A stretch of DNA of 64,000 nt from Undaria pinnatifida (GCA_012845835.1 JABAKD010000010.1:18239204-18303203); one strand, 5' to 3'; positions 45,056 through 57,734 are shown, counted from the first letter of the stretch. The notes: generated by a model not told the origin, from the sequence alone. Program-made: numbers and translations.

Positions 45056-45417
45056 AGTACCCCCCCCCCCCACCACGCGGCAAAGCATACTATTACTACT
45101 AGTGTAGACTAATACGTTTTGGTGTGACATCAAATACTTTCTGAATGACGGGGCTTGTTAATATACTAAAACTAATACCAATACACTAATACTGTCGTCG
45201 GAAAAAAAAAAAAAATAGGCCAGTTTGTTTTGCTTGATGATTTTCGTTCTGTACTCAGGCCAAGGGATATTTTATCATGCTAGGTGTACATTACATACAA
45301 GCATAGCAGTTTGTTTTTTTCTCTAAATCAGTTTTTGGGAGCGAGGTCTTGAGCTCCCAAACTCTAAGAACCTCAGGAGAAACAACAATGGTTGGAGCAC
45401 CTCTATCGTAGCGCACG

Positions 45418-45475
45418 CGTCATGACACGTCATGACACGTCATGACACGTCATGATACGTCATCATAACTATCGG
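45418..45475. repeat. 11-bp tandem repeat CACGTCATGAC
   Basis: Four to five units of CACGTCATGAC in a row. Each contains CACGTCA/TGACGTG-type bZIP cores, so it could act as a cluster of binding sites; no promoter is recognised beside it. Confidence 0.8.
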
Positions 45476-45757
45476 CAAAAAATGTCTTCAAGCCCCTCCC
45501 CCGCACCCCCCCCCCGCACACACTACAGACAGTACGCACTTAACTAGTCTACTCACGAGTACGTACCTTGTATGTAGTGTGATGATACAATCGCCAAAAA
45601 TAACATCTTCACCCGCGGTATATCTCCGAATAAAATAATATAGCGCAGATATAGTTAGAGATGCATTTCCCAGAGGCGCGCATGTAGTGCGACGGGTGTG
45701 GGGGGGGGTACATCGCGCGAACAACCATCACCTCTCTCTGCCGTTTTTTTCTGATGG

Positions 45758-45982
45758 TTGACAGTTACACGCACAGACACGCAGGGAACGTCCAATCTGA
45801 CGAAACCATTGGTCTTGTACAACAGATACGGGGACGTTGCGGGTATATACCTCCTTGATGTTGTTGCTGCTGCTGCTGCTGCTGCGTTGGGAGTTATGAG
45901 CCTTATCTATTACAAAAAAGAACCCCACAAGAAAGTTATGAATAGCCTGTTAAATAATCGTGGGGGACAAAGAAGAAATTAG
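45758..45982 (+). CDS. Possible exon with membrane helix and basic tail
   Basis: Not recognised. The frame ends with TAG after a hydrophobic segment (VAGIYLLDVVAAAAAAALGV, with the alanines from a GCT repeat) followed by MSLIYYKKEPHKK and a basic, Asn/Gln-rich tail. This would suit the end of a single-pass membrane protein. The partner block in copy 1 (42,785-42,975) keeps AAAAALGVMSL in one frame but diverges around it. No ATG with good context is evident, so it would be a last exon. It may equally be a non-coding repeat. Confidence 0.2.
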   Translation: MTVTRTDTQGTSNLTKPLVLYNRYGDVAGIYLLDVVAAAAAAALGVMSLIYYKKEPHKKVMNSLLNNRGGQRRN

Positions 45983-47213
45983 ACAGCTGTGTGTAGTATG
46001 TGGTAATATGTAGTGAAATTAGTATAGGACACACCCTCTTTATCAAACAAGAAATCTGCTGTATGTACGTGTGTAATCCGAAACCAACATGATCTCGGGA
46101 GGTGAAAACTTGCCTGGTAAAAACGCCGTACCAGGTATCAATCACAGAGCTTTTTCACCTCGTAATATCGAGGATTGTGTCGAAGCTAACATTTTGTGCC
46201 AGTTTTTTGTGTGGCATGTCGTGAACACGCTGCTGTGCGGTACTGAACAAATATCACAGACAGACCACACACACGGGTCACGTAGAGCAGTTAAGTTACT
46301 GCCCGCCGTGGTCTGTTTACTATACTTCGTATATATGTACCTACCGTGCTTACACGAATCGTCTCCGCTTAGGAGATACTCTTGTTTATTAGGTGTTAAC
46401 GCGAATCCTCCCCGCCAAGGAGAATGGTTGTCACGCACAAACCTCTAGACAAAAATCCGTTGCATATAGTCGCAATTCCAGCTACTTCAACAATCTTACA
46501 GGCCCAATGCCTACTACTATTAATAGTGTAAATACTATTAATACTATTAGTACTATTAACACTATTAATACTATTAATACTATTAATACTATTAATACTA
46601 TTAATACATACAGTAGTATCTCAGGTAGTACGCGGTATACCAAATTATACCATCGAGCAGACCATACATGTCACTCGACAGCGGCCATGCAAATAAATGC
46701 CAGAAACGAGATGGTAGTGTTACGGTGGCTATTGTATAGTCTATAGCAGATAGTCGTGTTTCGCGTTGTTCGCAGGCATCCCCCCACCCCCACCCCCACC
46801 CCCTCGCTATTTCATGTACACCCTCTGCCCCCCCCTTCCACCGCTGGGGCCGTGGCACGGCACCTCCGGCGTCTGCTGTTTCTCAGCCCCTTCCAAGTAG
46901 GATTCCTCCCTCCCGCCCACGACAAACCCCCCTGAGCAGCTGGGGCTGCCGTCGGTTGGCAACGACGCTCTGTAAAGCACGCCCCTCACGACGGTTCACA
47001 GCTAGACCACCAGGACACCGTCTTTTTGTTTTGTCGTTTGTTTTTATAATGTTTTTGGGGGTAACCGAGATGTTGGTGGAGTTAGATCATATCGCCAGGA
47101 GTGGACAATAAACCCCGTGTAACGGTGATAGTATCACGTAGTGTGCACATTTTGTAAGGTGCCCACGAGGCAGCTACGTAGTGCCCCCATTGCTGTCTCT
47201 GGGAGTGGCCACA

Positions 47214-47590
47214 TGTTGAGGAATTAGACTAGTGAGGTATTAGTCCGTTTGACCACTTGCAAAAGGTGGACCAGTAGTTTACCCAAACTAAGTCTTTAAC
47301 ACTATTGCCCCCTGAAACGGCGGCATAGATGCCAGGTCGGCCGGATATACGGGCGGACGTGTCAAGATCCAAGCGGTTTCATTTCCTGGGGATACCAGGG
47401 ATAGTATTTTTCAAGTTCGACATGGGGAAAGTCTGAAAAAAAGTATTGTTGTGAATGGTGGGATTCGAACCCACGACCCAAAAACCCATGGTCTGTCGAC
47501 GCCATTTTTTTATAAATTAGTGGGGTATTAGTCCGTTTGACCACTTGCAAAAAGTTAACCACTAGCTTACCCAAACTAAGCCTTATAACA
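47214..47590 (-). mobile_element. TRIM-like element (LTR kin, 377 bp)
   Basis: Terminal direct repeats of about 88 and 97 bp (47,214-47,301 and about 47,494-47,590) have outer termini TGTT ... AACA, with CACA on both flanks as a short target duplication. The sister copy of the tandem duplication lacks the insertion (GGCCACACACAGCACACCC). A purine-rich GGGGGCAATAG adjoins the left repeat when read on the minus strand, suggesting that orientation. The 190-bp interior codes for nothing and includes a tRNA-like 3' half (GTGGGTTCGAATCCCACC on the minus strand, about 47,474-47,456). It looks like a non-autonomous fossil with whole ends; repeat divergence suggests moderate age. Confidence 0.65.
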
Positions 47591-47674
47591 CACACCCAAA
47601 AAAACTTAATTCCTTTGAAGCTGTCATCTAAGAAAGTACGTGCACAAGGTGCGGAACTCCGCCTCACAAGTGGT

Positions 47675-47860
47675 TGTCGGTAGGATGCCGCTCACCCTTC
47701 ATGCAACTCGCCGGACACCTCACGGCGCTTCGCGCTTGGTGCACGCGATGTCTACCTGATCAGTGAAAACCTTAGGTAGTCCGTCCCGGTATTATAGGGT
47801 GTGTGAGGGTCTATCTATGGTCTTAAGGCTCTACGGCTATGCATGAAATGAGTACCCCCC
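47675..47860 (+). repeat. R2 repeat, copy 3
   Basis: GGATGCCGCTCACCCTTCAT, GCTTCGCGCTTGGTGCACGC, ATCAGTGAAAACCTTAGG hairpin, CCGTCCCGGTATTATAGGG. Confidence 0.5.
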
Positions 47861-48098
47861 ACCATGTATGATAACTATCGCCAACGAATATCAACAAACC
47901 CCCCCCGGCACCACTCCGCACACACGAAAAAGAACAGTCTAGTACATACAGTCTAGTGTGATTACAATCACCGAAAATCGCAACATCTTCAACTGCAGTA
48001 GACTATATAGTCTATACGAGTATTAAAATAGCGCAGAAATAGATATAGATATGCACTTCCCGAAGGCGCGCACACAGAACGGGGGGTGGGCAGGGATG

Positions 48099-48372
48099 CT
48101 GTTAAGATACGGCCTTGAAAGGCCTGCAATAATCTGATTAGATAGGTATTTGGCCGTGTTTGTATGATAGGTTGGCGCTATCTTTTCGGGGTAGTCAGGA
48201 AATGAACACGAGGCATGCGCCTCGGTTCTCAGTTAGTTGCTATCCGGGGCTCTGTGGAACTAATATAGTTGCTTGCTACTACGGCTAAGAAAGTGAACAC
48301 CGAGGACCTGCTCAATAGGCAGACCTGCAGGGGACACTCTGTGTCCCCACCCTGTAACTTAATAAATGGCGT
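48099..48372 (+). repeat. Putative 5' LTR
   Basis: Partner of 58,611-58,890 in the same orientation, sharing TCGGGGTAGTCA, GCTATCCGGG, ACGGCTAAGAAAGTGA, AGACCTGCTCAAT and TAACTTAA. Its right edge abuts the C-terminal codons of the NADAR gene on the other strand. Confidence 0.5.
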
Positions 48373-50904
48373 CGACGGCAGGACAGCAAGTATATCACCG
48401 AGCAAGTGTTTCCCTCTCCAATTGAGTGGGTCATTGGCTCTGGGGTCGTCCACCCGGAGACCAAATTGTTGTTGTTGCTGTTGTTGCTGCTGCTGCTGTT
48501 GTTGTCGTTCTCACATTAACTCGCATAATCAAGTCTGTGGCCATAAGACAGGCTCCAGTCACCCTGGAGCTGAGGAATACCTCCCAGGGAGGAAACACAA
48601 ACAATCCAAAGGTGGTACACGCATGCTAGTATATCATAGCAGACGCAATTCGTGCCTCCACCAGAAACATATAAAAGTGAAATCTGGAGTCAGCCTACGA
48701 TGTGCCAGGTCCATACTGGTGTATACGTCTCATTACTCGCGCCTAGAAAAACCGACTATACCGCTTGCCCCCCAAGAAAGACTACCACGTATATATTTCA
48801 CGCAGTACCTATCACTACGCATATGTACGACAGACGCAAGTAAATTGGAAAAAAAAAAACAAAGAAAAGAAAAGAAGATAAACGAAAAAAAAGACAAGAA
48901 AGCGAAAAACGAAAAAGGAAAGGAAAGAAAAGAAACGACAAGAAAAGCAAGAAAAGACAAGACAAGAAGAGGAAGCAAGGAAAGGAAAAGAGAAAAAATG
49001 TCATACTAGCAGACCCTAGGAACTGACGAAAGACGGCATTAGGCTCATAGAGGGTATCAAGTTCATCATCAATGGCGCTGGGGAGAACACACAACATGGC
49101 GAAGAAGTCAGGGCGGTCTTGCGCTATCTTGTGACGGCCATTGGAAGGCTCACAAATTTCAAGACAATGATGGCCAGACCCAGACCTCGTCCCCCTCCCC
49201 CCCTCCCCCCCTCCCCCCTCCCCCCTCCCCCCGTCCGCTTAGAGATGCCGACGGTGGATGGCGCTGCCGCAGCCATTGCGCGTCGCTCTGCAGCTTTGCG
49301 TCTCTCCGTTTCATGCCAATTCCGCAAAAACAACTCGGCTCCCTCCTCTACTCGTCGAAAACATCTGCCGGCCTTCTGAGGAGCATTTCGCCACCCTTCC
49401 AATTTCATTCCGAAGACCGACATATCCTCCTTCAGATGAGCCATCCAGTCTTTCTCTTGCCCCCCTGAGTAGCCCTTACCCCCAACAAACTCCCCAAACA
49501 TCACCCTCTGTGACTGACGCTCCTCCCCCATACGAGCTACGAATCCCGCAAACAATATCCTCCTTTTGCGCACTATCGCCTCTATGCTCTCGGAAGCTGT
49601 CTTGGCAAGCGCGTCAGCGTACGATAGGGTGTGGTCGTCGCGCTTCCGTTTCCGCCATCCAAGGCATCGGAGGACCATGGAGTGGTGAACCCGTCGTAGC
49701 CTGCCATAGTCAGGCTTCTTCGGGCTCCACGTCATGCAACCGAAAAGCAGTGTCTCGACCACCTCAGCTTTCAGCAACCGCACCTTCAACCGTAAGCGCA
49801 CACCCGGTCGATCATGGATTTCCATCTTGTACCGCTGGAAGCACGCCCAGGCCCTCTGAAGACGCCGCGTCATTTCAATGCTAAGGTCTCTGTCTGCGGT
49901 GATAGCCCCGCCCAAGTACACAAACTCGATTGTTTGTATACCTGGCCGGCTGCATTGATTGTGAACGACACCTTACCCCCGCTTTTGGTTTCCAGGCACA
50001 TAACCTCTGTTTTCGCCTCGGAGACCGTAAGCCCGAACGCCGAGCACGCAGTCGTGAAAGATCACCGTCATCATCCTCTCCAGCCCTTCTGATTATCGCG
50101 ATACGATGCCCGCATCGTCCGCGTACAGCATACCCCACAGTATCTGCACCTCGTCCTCCTCCTTTCCTCTCCGCCCGTCGGCCTTGCCTGTGCGTGAAGT
50201 GCCCTTCTTCTCCTTTTATCTTTCTTTCGTCGGAGCTGCACCATGTTGTCCGTGATGGCTGCATCAGCGAGGAATTGTTTCTCGGCCACGGGCAGTACCG
50301 CCGTGAAAACAAGTGGAACAGCAGTGGCGCGAGCACGCATCTTTTCCTGAGACCTCGCCCCACGTCGAATTTATCCGACCACTCTCCATCGTCCAACCGT
50401 ACGCATGCTTGCATGCCGTCGTGGAATTGGCAGATGACGATGAGCATTCTCGGTGGCCCGCCAAAACGAGTAAGCCACAGAAGAGTTCGGTCGACGGAGC
50501 CACATGCTTTGACCAATACCCCACACTGGGTCCAGTGGGCTGGTCTCGGCCGAACGTTTGTTGCCAGTGCTAAAAAGGTGAAGTTTCATGGCTGGATTCT
50601 GCGTAAATTGGGCGTAGGCGCCAGATAACACGGCATTTTTCTTCTCCCTGTCCCCAACAGCGGAGTCAAAGTTGCGCACGCCTCGACCGACGCGTTTGTA
50701 TGTGCTTGGGTCAGGCGGTGGCATGATGAGCTCCACTGCACGGTGGCCTTTTAAAAGCCTAGCCTTTTCGGCCATCACATACTGCTCCGCGCAAAATATG
50801 ATACGTCGTCCACGACAAACGACGAAGGAGACCACTGCGAATAGTAGGACGGCGGTTGCCAGAACAACACCACTTGTCTGTGGAGTATTCGAGAGAATGG
50901 TCAT
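48229..50904 (-). pseudogene. NADAR (YbiA-like) domain gene split by a LINE insertion
   Basis: The first part is 50,904-50,511 (ATG at 50,904) and the second 48,464 to about 48,375; the frame then stays open into the bracketing repeat until a stop at 48,229. Family features in order: a start resembling the NADAR opening (NTPQTSG), FCAEQYVMAEKARLL (the family's AEQYMM...KA motif with its acidic residue), [50 protein letters not shown] then IG. After the LINE come DDPRANDPLNWRG and KHLLGDIL, the family's C-terminal signature. NADAR proteins are N-glycosidases; YbiA acts on reactive riboflavin intermediates, and relatives remove ADP-ribose from guanine in DNA. No break lies in the NADAR reading outside the insertion, so loss of function appears recent. 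It could be a host gene or cargo of the surrounding retroelement. Confidence 0.75.
48465..50510 (-). mobile_element. 5'-truncated LINE inserted in the NADAR gene
   Basis: The 2,046-bp insertion is flanked by GACCAA on both sides (48,459-48,464 and 50,511-50,516). On the minus strand it begins inside the reverse transcriptase at motif A ([12 protein letters not shown]), continues with GPPRML, the QFHDGM...VRLDDGE region, a [13 protein letters not shown] motif and [11 protein letters not shown] (catalytic YADD at about 50,125-50,114), then a 265-residue C-terminal region (49,921-49,124). The endonuclease and RT fingers are absent. The RT frame shifts after LAPLLF, so this copy is dead. The 3' UTR has an A/G-rich tract (about 48,848-48,990), and the tail is CAA/CAG triplets rather than poly(A) (48,466-48,505 on the plus strand). 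Confidence 0.88.
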
Positions 50905-51414
50905 AGTCGACGCTCCCAACCCGTTGGGAGCTGTGTTAGGAATATGAGTTTACGATGTCCCCGTCTGGGAACACCAGTCCTCGGCACTTTGGCCCCTTAG
51001 CGTCCCCCTCTGGGAACGTCCGGCCTCGGGAGCACGACGCGAGTCCGAACCACGGGTGCTCCCGTCGTGGCCTTGTCGCTCTTTAGCGTCAAATCGCAAG
51101 AAACAGCCCTCGCTGCGCCCGAAGGGGCAGGAGGTTCGGAGCTGTTTCTGCCCAACGAGTGGCGTGAGTATTCCGTACTTCCACAGAAATAGCGTCCAGC
51201 TGATGGGGCTGGAGGCCGTGGCGTCACCACTGGCCCACTGTGCAGTGTCTGATTTCGTTTTTGTACCACTGGGGTAAACGAAGCCTGACGCACGTGAGTT
51301 AGCGTGCCTAAAGCCGAAGCAGGGCCAGTAGACCCTGTGGGCGTCTTCAAGAGTGGGGCTCGGGTAGGTGGTAATATATTTCTTTCCTGAGGAGATTATT
51401 TTCCGTTAGCCTTC
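50905..51414. other. Intergenic region between NADAR start and gag-like region
   Basis: Contains a short tandem repeat: GTCCCCGTCTGGGAAC (50,956) and GTCCCCCTCTGGGAAC (51,003), each followed by CCTCGG, plus a hairpin CTCCCAACCCGTTGGGAG at 50,913. As it separates divergent coding regions it may be a bidirectional promoter (inference). Confidence 0.3.
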
Positions 51415-54400
51415 TTGGAGAAGGGAGACGAGGTATCTAAGTTTGTCGACCCCTCCTCGATGGAAAAAAAGATAGAGCACCGCCTACTATCGCGAGGAAA
51501 CACAGGATCGAGCCTAGGAAATCTCGGTGTATTAGGGTTGGCTTTCCCGCACCTACAACCAACCGTGTCTTCGCGGTCGGGCTCGCGTATGAGGGCGACG
51601 CGTCGTCACCGCAGCCGTTTCGCAGCGCGACGCGTGCCTAGGGGGAGCGAGCGAACCGCAGGCTCCTATGCCATCGTTGAAGGAGGCAGCGTTAGGGGCG
51701 CGTGCCCCCATTGCCTAGTTCGAGCCGCGGCAAGAACGGCGCTGGAAGCGCGGGTTATCGTCGCCGAACGGACCATGGCCCAGGGGAGCGGCACTGTAAG
51801 CTCGCACTCCCTTGTTTCCAAAATCTAATTTGGCTGGGGGGGGCGCGCTCGAAGCGCTGGTCCCCATCGCCGGTACTACGCCGTGTGGAATGTTAGCAGA
51901 CGGTGTAGGAGCCCGAGAGCTCTCCGCGGGAAGAATTTGTGCCGCGCTGCTTGACAAGCGAGCAACAGGTCCTCGAGCATCCTGCGAAACGAAAGTAAGT
52001 GTCCCCGACAGTGCCGTCGGTGGACGGGTCGGGTGTGCCGTTCCGCCATCGCGCTCTCAGTTGCCCTTGCGAAAGGTACCCGGTTGGCGCGCGTTGGAGT
52101 TACTGCCCGGATTGTGGGTTGTCCTGAAGCGCTTCCCCGGAGTAGTCGCGGGAGCCGAGGAGGCGGCCGAGGGTGGGACACTACCATGTTGCCCAGGCGT
52201 GTATGGGCCGTTGTGGTTACCACCGTGACTGTGGTTACCACTGTGACTGCTTACCTTACCCTGGTCTTGGTGGTGCCCTCGCGATTGGGTTCAACTATTT
52301 CGGCGTTTTTTGCTGTGGGTATGTGAACGAGAAGACTTTCTGTCGCGTCGGTAGCTAGTCATACGTGCTTGCCACCGTCTGTAAGCGTCGTCGTCGCCGA
52401 GTTGGCCGAGTTCATGGTTTAAACAGCCGCTCGCGTTGATAAATAGGTGCCTACAGTTGCGAAAGGGTTGTGTGTCTTCGTGGCAGTTTAGACAGTGTCC
52501 CCGGTTTTCTCGGAGGGCAACCGCGCGGGCGGAGGGCGTGAGAAGGCCGCTCCAGAGGGGGGGGTCGTCGATCTTAAACGAGGCGCAAACAGCGAAAACT
52601 TCTGCATAGTGAATAATGTTCCTCTAGGGGGCAGCAGTTGGACATGTTGTCAAGCCAGGGGTCGGTGGAATCAGTAACTGACATAACAACCGGATAATGG
52701 ACGAGCTGACGTTGTCCCACCACGCCACAACAGGCGTAGCGGCTTATGTCGTAGACCCCGCAGCTACGAACGGTGCTTTCCACCTCCGCTTTGATGGCAC
52801 TACAGGTGCCGCCTTGTCGGACGAGCCCGGCTGCTCGCGGTCAACTTGGTGTGCAGTAACGGTTCGTCTGCGCTCACAGGACACTGCTTTGTCAACAAAC
52901 TGCCGCAGCCGGACATTCTTTCGGGGCAGAAGCACTTCGTCGCTTCAGGGCGACAGGTGCTTCCCTTAACAGGTGTCGCAGACCTCGAGCCAGGCGACCT
53001 CGTCGGGGTCACCAACGCCCCACTTTGGCGCGTCCCGCTAGGTGCCTTGTAGCACTCCACCCACGACGCGGGGCCCCACCCTGGCCAGGCTTCAGACAGT
53101 CAGGTCTCAGCGGTCGCGCGCTCGCCTGACATGGAGGTGGCAACTCCCGCCGTGCCGTCGCCCTCGCCGGCGCTAGTGGAACGATCGAACCCAGACCAGC
53201 GTTCTGCATTTCTACGCGTCTGGGCTCGAATCCCGCCGCACCTGCGGGAGATCGCGTTCGACTTGCATGACCCTGACTGGGACCCCCCGGCCATCGAGCA
53301 ACTGGGTGATGTTCTCTGTGACTTCCTGGCGTGTTTTCTACCTCGAAGACGGACTTCGCGTCTTGCTCCTTGATGCCCTTCGAAACCTCGGTTCCGGAGG
53401 GCAGAGCGCCGGTCACTTCACGGCCCCATCGCATAAACCCTATACTGGTCAAAGAAGTGGACGCGACCCTTAACCAGTACCTCGCGGCTTGGCTGATCCA
53501 GCACTCGACTTCACCGTATTCGAGCCCGCTGGTGGTCATCCCGAAGAAATCTGGAGGCGTGAGGATCACGGTGAACTACAAGAAGCTCAACCAAATTAGT
53601 AAGCTTAGCCAACTGCCGATTCCCCGCGTGGATTAGGTCCTGGACTCCTTAGGCTCACGTCGGGCGTCTTCCTTGTTCGACTTGGCTTCCTCGTTCCACC
53701 AGATAACGGCACACAAAGACACAATTCCCCTTGCAGCGTTCTGCACACCCACAGGCCTTCACGAATGGCTCGTTATGCCTCAGGGCAGCAGCGCCTTGCC
53801 TGGGTGGTTCGTAAAAAAGTTCATTAATGAGGTGATCAAGGACTTGAAACAGGTGGCAGCATACCTCGACGATGTCATCATCGACCCGGTAGCGCATGTT
53901 CGGACGATTCGCTCCCTCTTTGAGCGCCTTCAAAAGCATAATCTCAAGCTTTCCCCCTCGAAGGCGCGATTGGGTGCCACCGATGCGAACTTTTTGGGCC
54001 ACTCCATTTGCCCGGCAGGCCTACGCCCAAACGCAGAAAACGTGTCGGCATTGACCAACATGCCGATGCCCACAGACGTTGAGCAGGTGCGCGCACTCAT
54101 GGGTGGTATCAACTAGTACCGCAATATTTTGCCCGACTTATCGAAGAGGCTTCGCCCGATAAACGCGCTCCTCCGGAAGGGGGTTAATTTTTCATTAACG
54201 CCTGCATTGGAGAAGTTAGTGCGAGAATCTTGGCGGAGCCCACTACCCCGCCGGTCCTCGTTTTCCCCGATTGCGACGCCGTCATCGACGGCTCACGCCC
54301 GTGTCACGGGTATTACGACGCCTGCATCGACGGGTTTGGCGCCGCTCTCGAACAGGAGCAGACGGACGTCTCCTTTAAACCCATCGCGTACATCAGCCGA

Positions 54401-57400
54401 GCTACGCTTGACTAGGAAAATCATTGGACTCCTCTTGATTTGGAGGCTGGTACCATCGTCTGGGCTCTCAAACGTCTCCGCGGCTACCTTTGGGGCACCA
54501 AGTTCCGTATATTCTCTGACCATAAAGCACTGGAAGGCATAGGCAAAGTAGAAAACCACAACGACCGAGTCCAGAGATGGCTCGAGTTCCTCACCGCGTT
54601 CGACTACACACTCGAGTACCGCAAAGGAAGGGCGAACGGCAACTCCGACTTTCTGTCTCGCTTATCGGAGCCTGCTACGGAACATGACCGCAATGGTTCG
54701 ACGAGTCTCAACTCTGTTGAGGATGGTGGCATATACCTCATAAGGGCTTGCGGGTTGCACGATCCTTTCTCTACGACTCGGGGTGTCGGCCTGGGTGGGC
54801 TAATGCCTCGCACCGAAAGTAATGCCTTCGGTGGGCTCGCTTTCACCTCTGTCGACTTTTGCGATTTTCGCGCACACGGGCCACGTATGAGGCTTGACGA
54901 CCTCCCTACTCCTTCCAGGAGATTCGCACTTCGTGTTTCTGCATCCGCCGCCACCGTCGATAGCTCTTCCGGCCGCGGGGGGGGCTCGCATACAGCCGAC
55001 AACGATTTCGCTTCGGTTTTTGCTGCACCCACCGCGGCCAGCGAGGACTCCGCAGAAGCCCCGGCTGCCACGACGTCAGTCGCCCAACCGACTCCTTCCC
55101 GGATCTCGGTGCAAGGGACTGACTCGGTCGAACCCGCGGGCCCGACCGCGTCCGTCCCTATCTCGCCCGGCTCTCCGGTGCTCCAGACGATGACGCAGTC
55201 TTCAGACCGCATCTCCACTCGGACGCGCCGGCGTTCGGCAACAGCAGCTGGTAAGGCACCCCCTGCGGTCGACTATGGCTTCGGGCGCCGCGGGGCCCCT
55301 CGGCCATCTTCCAGGCGAGTTACAACCCCGCCGCGAGTCCCACGGCCGCGACCGGCTCCGCCCCTCGCCAAGACCCCCGCCCTTGCCGACTCGCCGGTCC
55401 GCACGGTACCGCTTCCGTCCGACCGCGATCACGCAGAGCCTACGGGAACTCCTCTCTTACGGCTCACGCCTTCTCCTGGTGAAACGACGACTGAACCTAA
55501 AAGGTCGGATGCCCTCCGCGATGCTGCTGAATTGTGGTTTGCTGATTCCGTCGCGCGTTATTCGCATGCCGATTGGAAGCGAGAGCAGCACGCTGAGCCG
55601 ACGTGCCACGCCGCGATGCGTGACATCTCTATCGACCGGCCGTCGGTCCTGCCGCCCGACTTTTTGGCGTGCTACCCCTCGCACAAGCGTCCCTTCCTGT
55701 CAGACATCCAGGAGCTGGCGGGTAAAGGTCGACTACATACAACCGACGACAACATCGTCCTACTCGTCCGTAACCCGACACCGACGACGGCAAGGTCTGA
55801 CAAACCCAACTCTGTGGGGTGATCTGCTTGCTTGCTAAACGACGAGCCGGTTCGCATCTACGTCCCCCTGCTCATGAGGCCTTGGATCATGCAAGCTTGT
55901 CATCCGACGGCCTCTGGTCACCTTGGCTCCACGCGCACGTTGCGCATGCTGGAACGTTGTTTTGGTGCGTTGGCATAAATGTGTCCACCCGGTGGCGGCT
56001 TCGTCACTGCTTGAAATGCCACGCGCGGAAAGCTTATCGGCTGACTGTCCGCTGGCCAATCATCTCCACGCCTCTACTGGAAGGTCCAGGTGTTGCCGTC
56101 AGTGTTGGCTACTTCGGCCCCCTTCCGGTCACGCCACGAGGCACCTACATCTTGCTGTTCACCGATCGCTTCGATCGTCAGGCCGACACGTTCCCCGTCA
56201 CAGCCGCTGAGTTCCCCGCGCAGGGTACAGCCAATATCCTGGTGAAGCAATACACTCTCTTGTGGGGGCATATTCTCGGGCAACGGCCTGTAGTCCTGCT
56301 CCAAGCGTTCGCAAGAGCTGTATATCAGCTGTTGGGCGTGCGCAATCTTCGCTGCAAGCTCCTGTCATCCCAACTGTAACGGGGGCGTTGAGCGAGTGAA
56401 CCACACCATGGCCCAAATGCTGGCTGTGGTCGTCAATGAGGGACAAGACGATTGGGACTTGCATCTGCCCCACGTCGAATTCGCTTACAACAATTCCGTC
56501 AGCGCGGCGACGGGCCTGGCTCCCAACGAGGTCCACATGGGCAGACTCTCATGCCTCCCCCTGACGGTTTTCGACCGCCCCAGCGTAGTGGGGCACCAGA
56601 GTCTGGCTCGCGACCACCGGGCCTATTGCGACTTGGCCACCGACCGACAAAAGTGCGCGAACGATATTGTTCGTGCACACCACGCCCTCATCGTTTCTCG
56701 TGTTAACCGCACAAAGTCCGCCCTACGGACGCGCTGCGTCCGGCACCTAACTTCGCTGTGGGTGATTGGGCGTGGGTGTACAACTCTCCCTCCACCATCT
56801 GCCAGGGTGTGAAGGCGAACACAGACGCCAAAGTGCTCAAGGCCAAGCTCGCGCTTAATTGGACGGGCCCTTACAAGGCCCTGGCTGTTGGCCCCTGCTC
56901 CGCCGCCGAGACCCCGGACGACTCGCCACCCGGGAGCAACCTCCTCTATTTGGACCTCCCTTCCGACCTGCCCGATTCGGACGCTCGTCGGTGTGTGATG
57001 ATTGAATGCTGCAAGCCTTGCGCCAACCCTGACGACAGCGGGCATATGTACCGGCGGGGCAGACGCAGCATGTGCTCAATAATTGTTCCAAGAAGTCCCC
57101 TCCGTACCACGTCACTCAAGACGATGTTTCGACCCCCCTCCAACGGCTGGAAGTGGAGCAGATCACCGGCCATCAGTCGGTCTGGGGGCGAGGTGGCGTC
57201 ATCGCGGTGCTATACAAGACGCATTGGGTGAGACTCTCTAAACCTTCCTGGGAGCGGGAAATGGACCTCCACTTCTCCCGCCCCCCCGTTTTGCGTTATT
57301 GGGCCGGGACGCCGGACCAGCACCGCCAAATCAACCGCCTCTATCACCGAATGTGGATCGGGGCGGTACAGCGCGAGCTCTCCCGCAACAACGAGGAGCG

Positions 57401-57734
57401 TTTCCTAGCGCCGGGCTACGCTTGTGTTACCCACGCCGATTAGCTCCGCTGCTACCACGACACGATGCTTCCTAGGGAGCCCACTTTTGGTACAAGGGGG
57501 ACGATGAGTTATGGTGGCTTGGAAACATCAGCGCGAGCACAACCCAGGACAAGGTATACCTGGTCCATTTTCTGGACGACCCGGGGCCGATTGAACTTCC
57601 TGTTACCCCAGCGCGCTACACAAAATCGACGGGAGCCGTACAAGGCTCTTGGTGCCTGCAAGTTCACATTGCCAGCGCGTTTCCTCGGGGAATCCAACGT
57701 AACGTAGATGAATCTCGAGGCGCGACCGTGACCA

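Larger units (their letters stand above)
45760..47880. repeat. Tandem duplication, copy 2 (contains a TRIM-like insertion)
   Basis: Partner of 42,785-45,055. It has an ATTAATACT minisatellite at about 46,515-46,612 that copy 1 lacks, and the 377-bp insertion at 47,214. It ends in an R2 repeat (47,675-47,860), of which copy 1 keeps a shortened version (about 44,945-45,030). Confidence 0.7.

Noticed and set aside
47456-47510. Functional tRNA gene
   Set aside because: Only the T-arm and 3' acceptor half are present on the minus strand; no matching 5' acceptor (GTGAATG) was found, and it lies inside a TRIM-like element.
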